A stretch of DNA of 64,000 bases from Marinomonas sargassi. GTDB taxonomy: Bacteria > Pseudomonadota > Gammaproteobacteria > Pseudomonadales > Marinomonadaceae. Of the stretch, positions 39,298-48,591 are shown piece by piece. The notes below the pieces were generated by a model. The model did no database searches. It saw nothing but the letters and a program-made list of their open reading frames with translations, and was not told the DNA's origin. The stretch is from NCBI RefSeq assembly GCF_025716875.1, contig NZ_JAOVZB010000004.1, positions 62,001 through 126,000 on the forward strand, written 5' to 3'. A program made the translations under genes and the position numbers. The stretch's first letter is position 1. Each line of letters starts with the position of its first letter.

Positions 39298-40380
39298 CTA
39301 ACGTACTTTTAAGGTGGCAAAGCCTACTAACACAAGGCAAACAGTAATAATCCAAAAACGCACAATGACTTTCGGCTCAGCCCAGCCTTTCAACTCAAAG
39401 TGATGATGTATTGGTGCCATCCTAAAAATTCTGCGCTTTGTTAGCTTGTAGGATGCCACTTGTAGAATTACCGACACGGTTTCCATTACAAAAACCCCAC
39501 CCATAATAAACAAAACCAACTCTTGACGAATAATCACTGCTATCGCACCCAACGCCGCACCTAAAGCCAATGACCCTACATCGCCCATAAAAATCTGCGC
39601 AGGGTAAGTGTTGAACCATAAAAAGCCCAAACCTGCACCAGCAAGCGCTGCACAAAAAACTAGCAATTCACCTGAACCTTGCACATAAGGTATAAATAAA
39701 TATTCGGAGAACACAATATTACCAGTCAGATAAGCAAAAACACCCAGCGCGCCACCGACTAGTACTGTAGGCAAAATAGCCAAACCATCTAAACCATCTG
39801 TCAGATTCACAGCATTACTGGTACCAACAATAACGAAATAGGTTAAAACGACAAATAATATCCCAAGTGGGATAGCAACATCTTTGAAAAGCGGCACAAT
39901 TAAAGAAGTCTCAATCGGAGTGCTGGCTGTTGAATACAAGTAAATAGCGGTAATTAAGCCGAATACACTCTGCCAAAAATATTTCCAACGACTTGGTAAA
40001 CCACGGGGATTTTTTTCAACAACTTTACGGTAATCATCCACCCAACCGATGGCACCAAACGCCAGCATGACGAGCATCACAACCCATACATATTTATTAC
40101 TCAAATCTCCCCACAAAAGTGTACTCACTGATATGGAGAAAATGATAAGCGCGCCCCCCATAGTTGGGGTACCTGCTTTAGACAGATGTGTTTGCGGCCC
40201 ATCATCTCGAACGGCTTGGCCAATTTGTAGGCGCTGTAATAAGACAATCACTTTATTGCCAATCAATAAGGAAATAACCAACGCCGTCAACACAGCCAAA
40301 ATAGCCCTTAATGACAGATAATTAAATACTGCAAAAAACGTATGGTATTTACTTAAATAAACCGCTAAAAGAAGTAACAT
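39298..40380 (-). CDS. mraY: Phospho-N-acetylmuramoyl-pentapeptide transferase
   Basis: A 360-residue, ten-helix membrane enzyme producing lipid I from UDP-MurNAc-pentapeptide and undecaprenyl phosphate. Active-site Asp115-Asp116 (GWVDDYRKV), [16 protein letters not shown] near residue 187 and the cytoplasmic [13 protein letters not shown] near 321 are all intact. It lies between murF and murD. Confidence 0.98.
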   Translation of the reverse strand: MLLLLAVYLSKYHTFFAVFNYLSLRAILAVLTALVISLLIGNKVIVLLQRLQIGQAVRDDGPQTHLSKAGTPTMGGALIIFSISVSTLLWGDLSNKYVWVVMLVMLAFGAIGWVDDYRKVVEKNPRGLPSRWKYFWQSVFGLITAIYLYSTASTPIETSLIVPLFKDVAIPLGILFVVLTYFVIVGTSNAVNLTDGLDGLAILPTVLVGGALGVFAYLTGNIVFSEYLFIPYVQGSGELLVFCAALAGAGLGFLWFNTYPAQIFMGDVGSLALGAALGAIAVIIRQELVLFIMGGVFVMETVSVILQVASYKLTKRRIFRMAPIHHHFELKGWAEPKVIVRFWIITVCLVLVGFATLKVR

Positions 40381-40398
40381 TTCTAAAAATTATCCCAA

Positions 40399-41742
40399 TT
40401 ATTTCAATGCTGATATCACGTTTTCCATTTTGGCGGATCGTGAACCTTTAACTAAAATGGCATGCTCTTTTCCAAGCGAAGCAACCAACTCTGCCGCTTC
40501 TTCATGTGTGTTACAGAGCAATGCTTTACCACCCTCATTGTCATAAGCTGCACCTGCAATACTTGCTACAGGACCGACGCAAATTAAATGAGAGATATCT
40601 TTGCTTTTGGCATAAATACCGAGACCACGATGAACCTCATCCTGAAGTGCCCCTAATTCCCCTAGAGCCCCTAAAATCAACCAAGTTTCTTCCACATCCT
40701 GCATAGCGAGAACGTCAATTGCAGCTTCAACGGATTTTGGGCTAGCATTGTAGCAATCATTGATTAATAGGGCTCCATTTTTTGACTCTAAGCGCTCTAA
40801 TCTTCCTGAAACTAATACAGGAATAGCTAATTGAGCAACCGCGTCGGTAAAACTAACCCCAACGGCCATCATAGCCAAAGCAACCGACATGCCATTAGCA
40901 ATCATATGCTTGCCCGCACCAGCAACAGTTACTGGTATTATCTCGTCTTGATAACGGAATGTCGCCTGACTCTCATTTGCACCTAATTGCAAGTCGTATG
41001 CATAAAGGTCTGCATTGTCATTAAAACCAAAAGACACTACTTTTCTATCGCCAGCCAATTCACACCAATATGAATAAAAGCCATCATCTGCATTCAGTAT
41101 GACAGTCGCTGTGGTAGCTGCCCCAGAAATAAGATTACCTTTTTCTTGCGCGATTCCAGCAAGATCTCCAAAACCTTCGAAGTGGCTACCGCTAGCGTTA
41201 GTTAATACGACAACGTCTGGGTGAGCTATCGAGGCTAAACGAGCAATTTCACCGGGTACACTGGTTCCCGTTTCCACTACTGCCAATTCATGATACTTCT
41301 CTAGACCCAGCAAGGTTTGAGGTACACCAATTTGATTATTTAAATTAGCCTGTGTCTTAAGAACATTTTTGTCAGTAAAAGATTGTGACAACCAATCTTT
41401 TACTGTTGTTTTTCCATTGCTGCCTGTGATGCAAATGACAGGGTATTGAAAAGCATCTCGTATTAGACGAGCAATACAACCGTAAGCGACTTTTGTATCT
41501 TCAACTTTTATGTAAGAACTCAAAGCCAAGCCTTTTTCAGAGACAACCGATGCAGCTCCCTCTTCAACAGCTTGCAATACATAATCGTGCCCATCAAAGC
41601 GTTCACCTTTTAAAGCAACAAACAAGCAATCTTCTACTATTTTTCGTGTATCTGTCACGACACTAGACACAGGCTTATCAGTGCCTACTAGCTGACCATT
41701 ACAAGCCGAAGCGATATCCGCCAAAGTAAGATTAAGCAACAT
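40399..41742 (-). CDS. murF: UDP-N-acetylmuramoyl-tripeptide--D-alanyl-D-alanine ligase
   Basis: A 447-residue Mur ligase that adds the D-Ala-D-Ala dipeptide made by DdlB. The ATP loop GSNGKTT is at 107-113, with QANLNNQIGVPQTLLGL and INDCYNASPKSVEAAI as family features. It overlaps the end of murE by 11 bases. Confidence 0.97.
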   Translation of the reverse strand: MLLNLTLADIASACNGQLVGTDKPVSSVVTDTRKIVEDCLFVALKGERFDGHDYVLQAVEEGAASVVSEKGLALSSYIKVEDTKVAYGCIARLIRDAFQYPVICITGSNGKTTVKDWLSQSFTDKNVLKTQANLNNQIGVPQTLLGLEKYHELAVVETGTSVPGEIARLASIAHPDVVVLTNASGSHFEGFGDLAGIAQEKGNLISGAATTATVILNADDGFYSYWCELAGDRKVVSFGFNDNADLYAYDLQLGANESQATFRYQDEIIPVTVAGAGKHMIANGMSVALAMMAVGVSFTDAVAQLAIPVLVSGRLERLESKNGALLINDCYNASPKSVEAAIDVLAMQDVEETWLILGALGELGALQDEVHRGLGIYAKSKDISHLICVGPVASIAGAAYDNEGGKALLCNTHEEAAELVASLGKEHAILVKGSRSAKMENVISALK

Positions 41743-43201
41743 AGTTTTTTAGCGCCTTCATAGCTTCTTCTTTATCGTCAAAGTGATGTTTAACACCATC
41801 AATATCCTGATAAGTTTCATGGCCTTTTCCTGCCAATAAAATCACATCATCGCTGCTCGCAGCCAAAATAGCTTTTTGTATGGCTTCTTTACGGCTTCCT
41901 TCGACACTGAAGTGACCTTGCCCCTCTCCAACCGCCGCTAGACAATCAGACAAAATTTGCTCAACAGATTCTGTTCGCGGATTGTCAGAAGTCAGCCACA
42001 CAAAATCGGCATTCTTCAAAGCTGCATCCATCATCAGGGGACGCTTCCCCCTATCACGATCGCCACCACAGCCAAAAACACAAATCAGCCGACCATTCAC
42101 ATGCTCTTTCAATGCTTGCAAAGCAACCTGCAAAGCATCAGATGTATGAGCAAAATCGACAACAACCAAAGGGGCATTAGGCACTTCAACCTTATCCATT
42201 CGACCGGGAGCCCCTTTTAAGCAAGATAACCCTTTAATTAAATGTGCTTTATCTTCTGTTTGATTCCAAAGAGCCGCCAGAGCTGCCAAAGCATTTTGTA
42301 CATTAAAGTGCCCTAAAAGAGGTAAAGACACACTATATTCTCCGTCAGGACAACAAAGAACAAATTGAAAACCGTTTGCGTGCTGTTGAAGATTTTTGAC
42401 GAAAAAGTCTGCACCTGAATTCTGTTCACTGTAATAATGACAATGGTTCTGCGATGCAGCTTTAGCCATAAAATCAGCATAAGCGTCATCAGCACAAATA
42501 ATGGAATGCTGAACACCTGGAAATGAAAACAAGCGACTTTTAGCTAAAGCGTAGGATGCCATATCGCCATGGTAATCGAGATGATCTCGGGACAAATTAG
42601 AGAATACGGCCGTTTGAAAAGGCACCCCTTCCATTCGCCCCTGATCCAAAGCATGGGAAGAGGCTTCAAAGGCAACAAGCTCAATACCTGTTGCAGCCAT
42701 TCCCCTTAAAGTACGATGAAGAGACAAAAGATCTGGAGTAGTTTGTTCCGCTTCAGATAAGGCATTAAGTGGACCAATGCCAAAGGTACCAACTAAGCCG
42801 CCTTTCAAGCCTATTGCTTGAGCAAGCTGGGCCAAATAGTAACAAATTGACGATTTACCATTTGTTCCTGTCACCGCAACCATTTGTTTTGGCATGTCGC
42901 CATAGAAGAGCTGGGCACACTGAATCATTAATTCTGTCGGATGGTCGACACCTACCAACTCCAGCGCATCGTGCTGCAAGTTTAATTCTTTTGGAACAAC
43001 CGCGGTTTTACAACCAGATAAAGCGACTTGATCGAGATAATCCCAGCCATTAGTCGCAACGCCTGGCAAGGCAAAAAAGATGCTATTTTCATCAGCCTTT
43101 CGACTATCCGTTTCTATATGGGTATATAAAGCAGAAAGCGAGCTCTCCTCAGGGGAGTAGCTCGCAAGTTCCAAAAGCTCAACGTGTGTTAGTTCAGCCA
43201 T
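41732..43201 (-). CDS. murE: UDP-N-acetylmuramoyl-tripeptide synthetase (meso-DAP type)
   Basis: A 489-residue Mur ligase adding the third residue. The ATP loop GTNGKSS is at 112-118. The DNPRTE motif (near 401), whose arginine recognises meso-diaminopimelate, indicates DAP rather than lysine, as expected for a Gram-negative. ATG 43201 directly follows the ftsI stop at 43202. Confidence 0.97.
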   Translation of the reverse strand: MAELTHVELLELASYSPEESSLSALYTHIETDSRKADENSIFFALPGVATNGWDYLDQVALSGCKTAVVPKELNLQHDALELVGVDHPTELMIQCAQLFYGDMPKQMVAVTGTNGKSSICYYLAQLAQAIGLKGGLVGTFGIGPLNALSEAEQTTPDLLSLHRTLRGMAATGIELVAFEASSHALDQGRMEGVPFQTAVFSNLSRDHLDYHGDMASYALAKSRLFSFPGVQHSIICADDAYADFMAKAASQNHCHYYSEQNSGADFFVKNLQQHANGFQFVLCCPDGEYSVSLPLLGHFNVQNALAALAALWNQTEDKAHLIKGLSCLKGAPGRMDKVEVPNAPLVVVDFAHTSDALQVALQALKEHVNGRLICVFGCGGDRDRGKRPLMMDAALKNADFVWLTSDNPRTESVEQILSDCLAAVGEGQGHFSVEGSRKEAIQKAILAASSDDVILLAGKGHETYQDIDGVKHHFDDKEEAMKALKNYVA

Positions 43202-44959
43202 TTAGCCACCTTGAACCACTTGAATAGGTTGTTTTTTCGTTTCTAAACGAACCTCTCTAAGCCCTTCAGGCAAATCTGGGTAGATATTTAATGTGGTTAA
43301 CGCCCCCTCCATTACACGAGAGAACACAGGAGCAGCGACTTCACCACCATAGTATTCACGACCTTTCGGATCATTCACCATAACCACCATAGCCAATCTG
43401 GGGTTAGATGCCGGAGCCATACCTGCAAAAAGAGCAATGTATTGATCGTACTCGTAACCTTTAGAGCCTACTTTATGCACAGTACCCGTCTTACCCGCAA
43501 CACGATAACCCGGTATTTGAGCAGCTCGACCAGATCCTTTCTGTACCACTGCCTCCATCATTTTCACAACATCTTTTGCAACCGTACGCGGGATGACTTG
43601 CTTTCCATCTGAAGGAATATCTTGCTTAAAGATAGTAACAGGTACTCTGTAGCCACCATTGGCCAAGGTCATATAAGCTTGTGCAAGTTGTAATGTTGAT
43701 ACAGACAAACCATAACCATAAGATAAGGTCGCAATTTCAGATGGGTGCCACTTAGGATGTGACGGCAAAACCCCAGAAGCCTCACCAGGAAAACCAATAC
43801 CTACAGGTGAGCCGATACCCAGTTCATAGTCCATATTCCAAATAGCATCTTGGGGTAGTGAAAGAGCAATTTTAGAGGCACCAACGTTACTGGACTTAAT
43901 CAGTAACTTTTCAAAGTCCATGACACCGTGATTACGCGAATCACGAATGGTAAAACGCCCAAAGCGCATATAACCTGGTGCCGTATTAATCTGTGTCTCA
44001 GTGGAATATTGCCCCGACATAAGCGCTGCCGAAACAGTAAATGGCTTCATTGTCGAACCCGGCTCAAACAAATCAATCACGGCACGATTACGCAGTTCTT
44101 CATATTCCAGTTTCGATCTGTCATTTGGGTTATAAGAAGGCTGATTAACCATCGCCAAAATTTCACCCGTTTTTACATCAAGAATAACCGCTGACGCAGA
44201 TGTAGCACGATGCTCAGTCACAGCCGCCTTTAACTCGCGATAGGCCAAGTACTGCAGCCTTAAATCTACACTCAATTCGATATTTTCACCGGGATGCTCT
44301 GTCTTATCGACACCAATACCACGGATGATGTTGCCCGATAAATCTTTAACAAAACTACGACGACCTGGCTCCCCTTGCAAAGCTTGATCATACGCAAGCT
44401 CAATACCTTCTTGTCCTTTATCATCAATATTAGTAAAGCCAACCACATGGGATGCAACCTCACCTGCTGGATAAAAGCGCTTATACTCTTTCGTTTTACT
44501 AACACCTACTATTTTTGCAGACATTATTTCGTCCGCCTCATGGGGAGGAAGCTGACGTCTTAAATACATGAAAGAACGGTGCTTATTCGCTTCAAATTTC
44601 TCTTGCAACCAAGTGCGACCGACCCCCATCACTTCAGCAAGGCGTTTAATCTCTTGCTCAGGACCTTTGTTAATAGACGGGTCTCGTTCAATACTCCAAA
44701 GTTCTTTTGGGTTAGCCACTACGGTCCATGTTGGCGTACTCACCGCCAAAGGCTCACCACGACGATCTAGAATCATTCCTCGTGTAGCTGGAATTGACTG
44801 GGTTCTAACCGCTCGAATCTCACCTTGGTTTTGCAAGAAGTCCTTTTCGACTACAGTCAGGTAAAATAGACGGCCAGCAGCCACTGCGAACAGCACAAAA
44901 GCGACGACATAAATAAACCTAAAGCGCCATTTTCCTGAGATGTGAAGATTATTTTCCAT
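43202..44959 (-). CDS. ftsI: Septal transpeptidase FtsI (PBP3)
   Basis: A class B penicillin-binding protein of about 585 residues. A short cytoplasmic tail and one membrane helix (about 15-36) precede the pedestal domain and the transpeptidase domain with catalytic SxxK (STMK near 302), SxN (SSN near 356) and KTGT near 490. It cross-links septal peptidoglycan with FtsW. Either ATG 44959 or GTG 44965, which overlaps the ftsL stop, could be the start; neither has a clear ribosome-binding sequence, so coupling to ftsL is likely. Confidence 0.96.
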   Translation of the reverse strand: MENNLHISGKWRFRFIYVVAFVLFAVAAGRLFYLTVVEKDFLQNQGEIRAVRTQSIPATRGMILDRRGEPLAVSTPTWTVVANPKELWSIERDPSINKGPEQEIKRLAEVMGVGRTWLQEKFEANKHRSFMYLRRQLPPHEADEIMSAKIVGVSKTKEYKRFYPAGEVASHVVGFTNIDDKGQEGIELAYDQALQGEPGRRSFVKDLSGNIIRGIGVDKTEHPGENIELSVDLRLQYLAYRELKAAVTEHRATSASAVILDVKTGEILAMVNQPSYNPNDRSKLEYEELRNRAVIDLFEPGSTMKPFTVSAALMSGQYSTETQINTAPGYMRFGRFTIRDSRNHGVMDFEKLLIKSSNVGASKIALSLPQDAIWNMDYELGIGSPVGIGFPGEASGVLPSHPKWHPSEIATLSYGYGLSVSTLQLAQAYMTLANGGYRVPVTIFKQDIPSDGKQVIPRTVAKDVVKMMEAVVQKGSGRAAQIPGYRVAGKTGTVHKVGSKGYEYDQYIALFAGMAPASNPRLAMVVMVNDPKGREYYGGEVAAPVFSRVMEGALTTLNIYPDLPEGLREVRLETKKQPIQVVQGG

Positions 44960-44961
44960 GT

Positions 44962-45240
44962 TCACGGTTTCACTATTATCAATTCATCTTGAGAGGGTGC
45001 GTGCATATATAAATCCTTTATTGCCGCCTGTTCCAAACGGCTAGGCTGAGTAAGAGCGCTTTGTTCAAGCAACAGCTGCCCCCACTTCACCTCATAATCC
45101 ACTTCTTCTTGTTTTAATGACTGCAGGTAAGAAAAATTCTTCCTAAAGTCGTACACTTGAATAACCACAAAAATAGACACAATCACCAAAGACAGCACAC
45201 CAACAACAAATACTGGCAAAGGTATACGAGGTCTATTCAC
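44962..45240 (-). CDS. ftsL: Cell division protein FtsL
   Basis: A 92-residue bitopic protein: short basic tail (VNRPRIP), one membrane helix (about residues 8-27) and a periplasmic leucine-zipper-like coiled coil with FxKNFSYLQSLKQEE-type heptads. FtsL forms a complex with FtsB and FtsQ and activates FtsWI. The start is GTG at 45240 with GGAG 7 bases upstream, overlapping the last codons of rsmH; the frame extends further upstream into rsmH but that part is not FtsL-like. Confidence 0.88.
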   Translation of the reverse strand: MNRPRIPLPVFVVGVLSLVIVSIFVVIQVYDFRKNFSYLQSLKQEEVDYEVKWGQLLLEQSALTQPSRLEQAAIKDLYMHAPSQDELIIVKP

Positions 45241-46171
45241 TGATACGCTCCAACACCCGTAACACAGCACTTCGAGATCGAACATTATCGTCAACCTCAG
45301 ACTTAGAAGGCTTAATCGCCTTTCCTACGGTTTTAAATTTGATATTGTGATGGAGGTTTTGTATTGGTAAGTGCCTTGGTATTTCAGGGCCCTTCGCTTT
45401 TAGTTTCATAAAGCGTTTAACAATACGATCTTCTAATGAGTGGAAACTAATGACGGCTAATCGACCACCAACCTTTAAAGCTTCGGCCGCTGCTTCCAAA
45501 CCGATCTCAAGATCACCAAGCTCATTATTGATATGAATGCGTATTCCTTGGAAAGCTCTCGTCGCTGGGTTTTTACCTTTCTCCCACGCTGGGTGAGCAT
45601 CGGCGATAATCTTTGACAACTGTAACGTTGTTAAAATGGGGGTATGAGCGCGGTGTTCACAAATTGCTTTCGCAATACGACGAGAGAAACGTTCCTCACC
45701 ATATTGATACATCACATCCGCTAAATCACTTTCCTTGACCGTTTCAATCCATTCAGCAGCACTTATGCCTGCATCTGGATTCATACGCATATCCAAAGGG
45801 CCGTCATTCATAAAACTAAATCCACGCTCTGCGTTATCTAGCTGTGGAGATGAGACTCCTAAATCCATCATGACGCCGTCGACTTTATCAACACCAAAAA
45901 CATCAGGTATGTGAGATGCCATATTGGCAAAGCTATCTTGCACAATGGAAAAGCGCGAGTCTTCCTGCTCCAAGGAACGACCGTGGGAAATAGCCACAGG
46001 ATCTTTATCAAAACCAAGCATCTTCCCTTCAGCAAGGCGATCCAATACCAAGCGGGTATGTCCACCTCGACCAAAAGTGCCATCAACATATAAGCCGTTC
46101 TCGTTTGTTACGAGCATATCTACCGACTCGTTGAGCATGACACTTATGTGCTCTGCCATCGCATTTGTCAT
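45233..46171 (-). CDS. rsmH: 16S rRNA m4C1402 methyltransferase RsmH
   Basis: A 312-residue SAM-dependent methyltransferase acting on C1402 in the ribosomal P site. SAM-binding FGRGGHTRLVLDRL (near residue 33), DLGVSSPQLDNAERGFSF (near 103) and the C-terminal ISFHSLEDRIVKRFM are family hallmarks. ATG 46171 overlaps the mraZ TGA (ATGA); an ATG at 46159 is also possible. It is the second gene of the dcw cluster. Confidence 0.96.
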   Translation of the reverse strand: MTNAMAEHISVMLNESVDMLVTNENGLYVDGTFGRGGHTRLVLDRLAEGKMLGFDKDPVAISHGRSLEQEDSRFSIVQDSFANMASHIPDVFGVDKVDGVMMDLGVSSPQLDNAERGFSFMNDGPLDMRMNPDAGISAAEWIETVKESDLADVMYQYGEERFSRRIAKAICEHRAHTPILTTLQLSKIIADAHPAWEKGKNPATRAFQGIRIHINNELGDLEIGLEAAAEALKVGGRLAVISFHSLEDRIVKRFMKLKAKGPEIPRHLPIQNLHHNIKFKTVGKAIKPSKSEVDDNVRSRSAVLRVLERISE

Positions 46172-46623
46172 AAAGAAATATCCATCATGGTTTCAATTTG
46201 TAAGTCACTTAACGCATCTTCAGATAAATAATCTTCGCGCTGAGCTTCCCACTCTTCATAGCTCCAAATTTCTAGCTTTTTACCTTGCCCTAAAATCGTC
46301 AATTTCTTATCGAAGCGGGCAAACTCTCTTAATGGTGCAGGCAGTAAAACACGCCCAGCCTTATCAATTTCCAAATCTGTTGCATGCCCAACTAACAATC
46401 GCTGGAGACGTCTAGCTTGAGGCTGGAAGGTTGGCAATTTATCAAGCTTTTGTTGAATAACGTCCCACTCTGAAAGTGGGTAAAGCAGTAAACAACGAGA
46501 CACAGGGTCGATAGTGACAACCACATTATCTTCATCAAATTGAGCTAACTCATCGCGCAAGCGTGCAGGAAGCGACATACGCCCCTTAGCATCAACACTG
46601 ACTTGATGAATCCCTCTAAACAA
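46168..46623 (-). CDS. mraZ: Transcriptional regulator MraZ
   Basis: A 151-residue protein with two AbrB-like swapped-hairpin repeats, each with a D-x-K/A-G-R motif: SVDAKGRMSLPARLR (near 9) and EIDKAGRVLLPAPLR (near 91). MraZ binds TGGG repeats upstream of its own operon and represses dcw expression. The family start MFRGIHQ identifies TTG 46623 as the start codon; there is no ATG. Three TGGGT boxes lie upstream (separate entry). Confidence 0.9.
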   Translation of the reverse strand: MFRGIHQVSVDAKGRMSLPARLRDELAQFDEDNVVVTIDPVSRCLLLYPLSEWDVIQQKLDKLPTFQPQARRLQRLLVGHATDLEIDKAGRVLLPAPLREFARFDKKLTILGQGKKLEIWSYEEWEAQREDYLSEDALSDLQIETMMDISL

Positions 46624-46630
46624 AATAACT

Positions 46631-46676
46631 ACCCACTTATCGACACAATCACCCACAATTTAACACTTTTTACCCA
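46631..46676 (-). promoter_or_regulatory. Putative MraZ operator: three TGGGT boxes
   Basis: On the minus strand TGGGT occurs at 46676-46672, 46655-46651 and 46635-46631, 21 and 20 bases apart. A degenerate TGTCG (46645-46641) fills one intermediate 10-base position. MraZ is known to bind direct TGGG repeats with 10-base periodicity in E. coli, so phase is preserved but alternate boxes are weak or absent. Confidence 0.6.
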
Positions 46677-46678
46677 AA

Positions 46679-46684
46679 ATAGTA
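46679..46684 (-). promoter_or_regulatory. Putative mraZ (dcw) promoter -10
   Basis: TACTAT on the minus strand, immediately upstream of the first TGGGT box, predicts a start near 46672 within that box. The -35 is weak (TTCGCT at 17 bases). The position would let bound MraZ block initiation or escape. Confidence 0.35.
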
Positions 46685-46723
46685 AAAAAAATATGTAAAA
46701 AAGCGAAATTAGAGGCAAAAAAA

Positions 46724-46743
46724 TGCCGCTTAAAAAAGCGGCA
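46724..46743 (-). terminator. Terminator after rnpB
   Basis: An 8-base GC-rich stem TGCCGCTT (46724-46731) with 46736-46743, 4-base loop, followed by seven U on the minus strand. It ends the RNase P RNA transcript and insulates mraZ. Confidence 0.8.
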
Positions 46744-46865
46744 CTTTAGTAAAAATAAGTTTTATGAGTTCAAAAAGATAAAAACAGCTTAAAAATCATA
46801 CGGATAAAATATTGAAGGGATTACAACAACGCCGAAGGTAAAAAACGATATGTAGAAAAAAGAAA

Positions 46866-47216
46866 GGTGCAAGTTGGCCGATAAGCCGGGTTCTGTCGTG
46901 GACAATCATTCATCTAATACGTACATCACTGCACGTCTTTAGCAACCTACCCGAACTCAGCGCGGGTCACGCCAAAGAGTTCCTATTTGGTCTTGCTTCA
47001 AGTGGGGTTTACCATGCCACGAACTGTTGCCAGTCGCGCGGTGCGCTCTTACCGCACCATTTCAACCTTACCGGCAGTAAACTGCTTAGGCGGTATATTT
47101 TCTGCTGCACTTTCCGTAGGCTCACGCCCCCCAGGCGTTACCTGGCACTTTACCCTGCGAAGCCCGGACTTTCCTCCCCCCAATAAATTGAGCGGCGACT
47201 GCCTAGCCAACTTGCG
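46866..47216 (-). ncRNA. rnpB: RNase P RNA, class A
   Basis: About 350 bases on the minus strand with the conserved RNase P blocks: CAGTCGCCGC near the 5' end, GAGGAAAGTCCGGGCT, GTGCCAGGTAACGCCTGG, GGTGCGGTAAGAGCGCACC, CAGTTCGTGGCATGGTAAAC and, near the 3' end, TAGATGAATGATTGTCCACG, ACAGAACCCGGCTTATCGG. The terminal GCAAGTTGGC (5') and GCCAACTTGC (3') pair as helix P1. It is the catalytic RNA that trims tRNA 5' ends. Ends are estimated from helix P1 and the promoter. It lies between the CpxA-like gene and mraZ. Confidence 0.96.
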
Positions 47217-47222
47217 AGCCGC

Positions 47223-47251
47223 ATATTACTTACCCATATCAACAATAACAA
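47223..47251 (-). promoter_or_regulatory. rnpB promoter
   Basis: Minus-strand TTGTTA (47251-47246), 17-base spacer, TAATAT (47228-47223). It predicts a start at about 47216, exactly where helix P1 of RNase P RNA begins. Confidence 0.6.
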
Positions 47252-47269
47252 GCGTTTTCTCAGGAGAAA

Positions 47270-48577
47270 TCAACTCAGCGGTAATTTAAAACAAACCTCT
47301 AAGCCACCCTCATCTCGATTTCTAGCCGATATGCTACCTTTGTGCGCTTGAATAATTCGCTGAGATAGCGTCAAGCCAACACCAAAGCCGCCACTATTTT
47401 CTTCCCGCGCCTCAGAAGAGCGATAAAATGCATGAAATATTTTCTCCAGCTTGTCTTCGGGAACACCCGGCCCATTATCTCTAACATATATTTTCGCAAA
47501 ATCAGACTCCTGAGTAGTTTCCACCTGAATTTCACTATTCTCACCAGCATAGAAACATGCATTTCGCAGAACATTCTCAAGTGCATGACGCAGCTGCAAT
47601 GGATCACCCAACATAGTTTTTGGCATATCACCCACCTTACTAATAGAGATTCCCTTTAACTGACTTTCAAAACTAACATCTTCGATTATATCTTCGAGCC
47701 AAGGCTGCAAACTCATTTGCTCTTTTGACAGTGAAGCGGCCTCCAACCTACTCAAATTCAGAACCTGACCAATCAGCTCATCCAACTCATGCAACTCTGT
47801 GCGAATACGAGCTAGGTAGTTTTGTTGGCCTTCTTGACCCCGCTTATCCTCTGCAATGGTCAATGCCACTTCAATTCGAGCAAGGGGGGTTCTTAACTCA
47901 TGGGAAACATCTCGCATTAGGCGCTCTTTAGATGAAAGCAACACCTCAATCCTAGAAGCCATCTCATTGAACTCGCTCGCAAGCTTACCAATCGCATCTT
48001 TACGCCGTGCTAACTTATCATCGACCCTAGCCGTCATATCGCCACGACCAAATAACCGGGCAACACTTTGCAACTTCAATAATGGCCCTAATAACCAATA
48101 CGCCAACACACCACTTGAAACCAATAAGCCTAACAAAGAAAATGCAATCACCATTTCTGGGGCAACGGCACTTACTCTTGGATTGGGCCTAAATATCATT
48201 AGATACTGGATACCACTGCTACCGGTAATTTGTAAAAACTGACTATGCAAAAGATCGGCAGATGGACGTGGCCGACCACTTTGAGAACTCTGCTTATTAA
48301 AATTACGAGGCAGAGCCTTTAATAGCGGCTTACCATTTTCTTGATAAAGGTAGATAACACCAGATAAATTCTGCTCAGCTTTCCCAACTTCAATTTCCAA
48401 AAAAGGCAGACCAAGCTTTTCATAGCCCGCAACCAACTGCACCCCAGCCTCACCTAACATATCCGATGACACTTGATGGCGCTGCTGAATGAACTGCACC
48501 GTACCCAACCCAATACTGACCACAAGAATATTAGAAAGCAGCACCACCAAAAAAACCCGTAGAAAGGTATTTTTCAT
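47270..48577 (-). CDS. cpxA: CpxA-like sensor histidine kinase
   Basis: A 435-residue kinase. Two membrane helices (about 8-30 and 141-164) enclose a periplasmic sensor of about 110 residues; a HAMP domain (about 163-215), the dimerisation domain with phospho-acceptor His226 (RDVSHELRTPLARIE) and an ATPase domain with ENVLRNACFYA, DNGPGVP and GGFGVGLTL follow. CpxA senses envelope stress in E. coli. The sensor domain is poorly conserved and no cpxP is adjacent, so the stimulus is an inference. It follows its regulator by 14 bases. Confidence 0.85.
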   Translation of the reverse strand: MKNTFLRVFLVVLLSNILVVSIGLGTVQFIQQRHQVSSDMLGEAGVQLVAGYEKLGLPFLEIEVGKAEQNLSGVIYLYQENGKPLLKALPRNFNKQSSQSGRPRPSADLLHSQFLQITGSSGIQYLMIFRPNPRVSAVAPEMVIAFSLLGLLVSSGVLAYWLLGPLLKLQSVARLFGRGDMTARVDDKLARRKDAIGKLASEFNEMASRIEVLLSSKERLMRDVSHELRTPLARIEVALTIAEDKRGQEGQQNYLARIRTELHELDELIGQVLNLSRLEAASLSKEQMSLQPWLEDIIEDVSFESQLKGISISKVGDMPKTMLGDPLQLRHALENVLRNACFYAGENSEIQVETTQESDFAKIYVRDNGPGVPEDKLEKIFHAFYRSSEAREENSGGFGVGLTLSQRIIQAHKGSISARNRDEGGLEVCFKLPLS

Positions 48578-48591
48578 ATAAGCTAGACGCC

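Noticed and set aside
46987..47289. 100-codon plus-strand reading frame
   Set aside because: It is antisense to RNase P RNA and follows its conserved blocks; no protein family resemblance and no ribosome-binding sequence.
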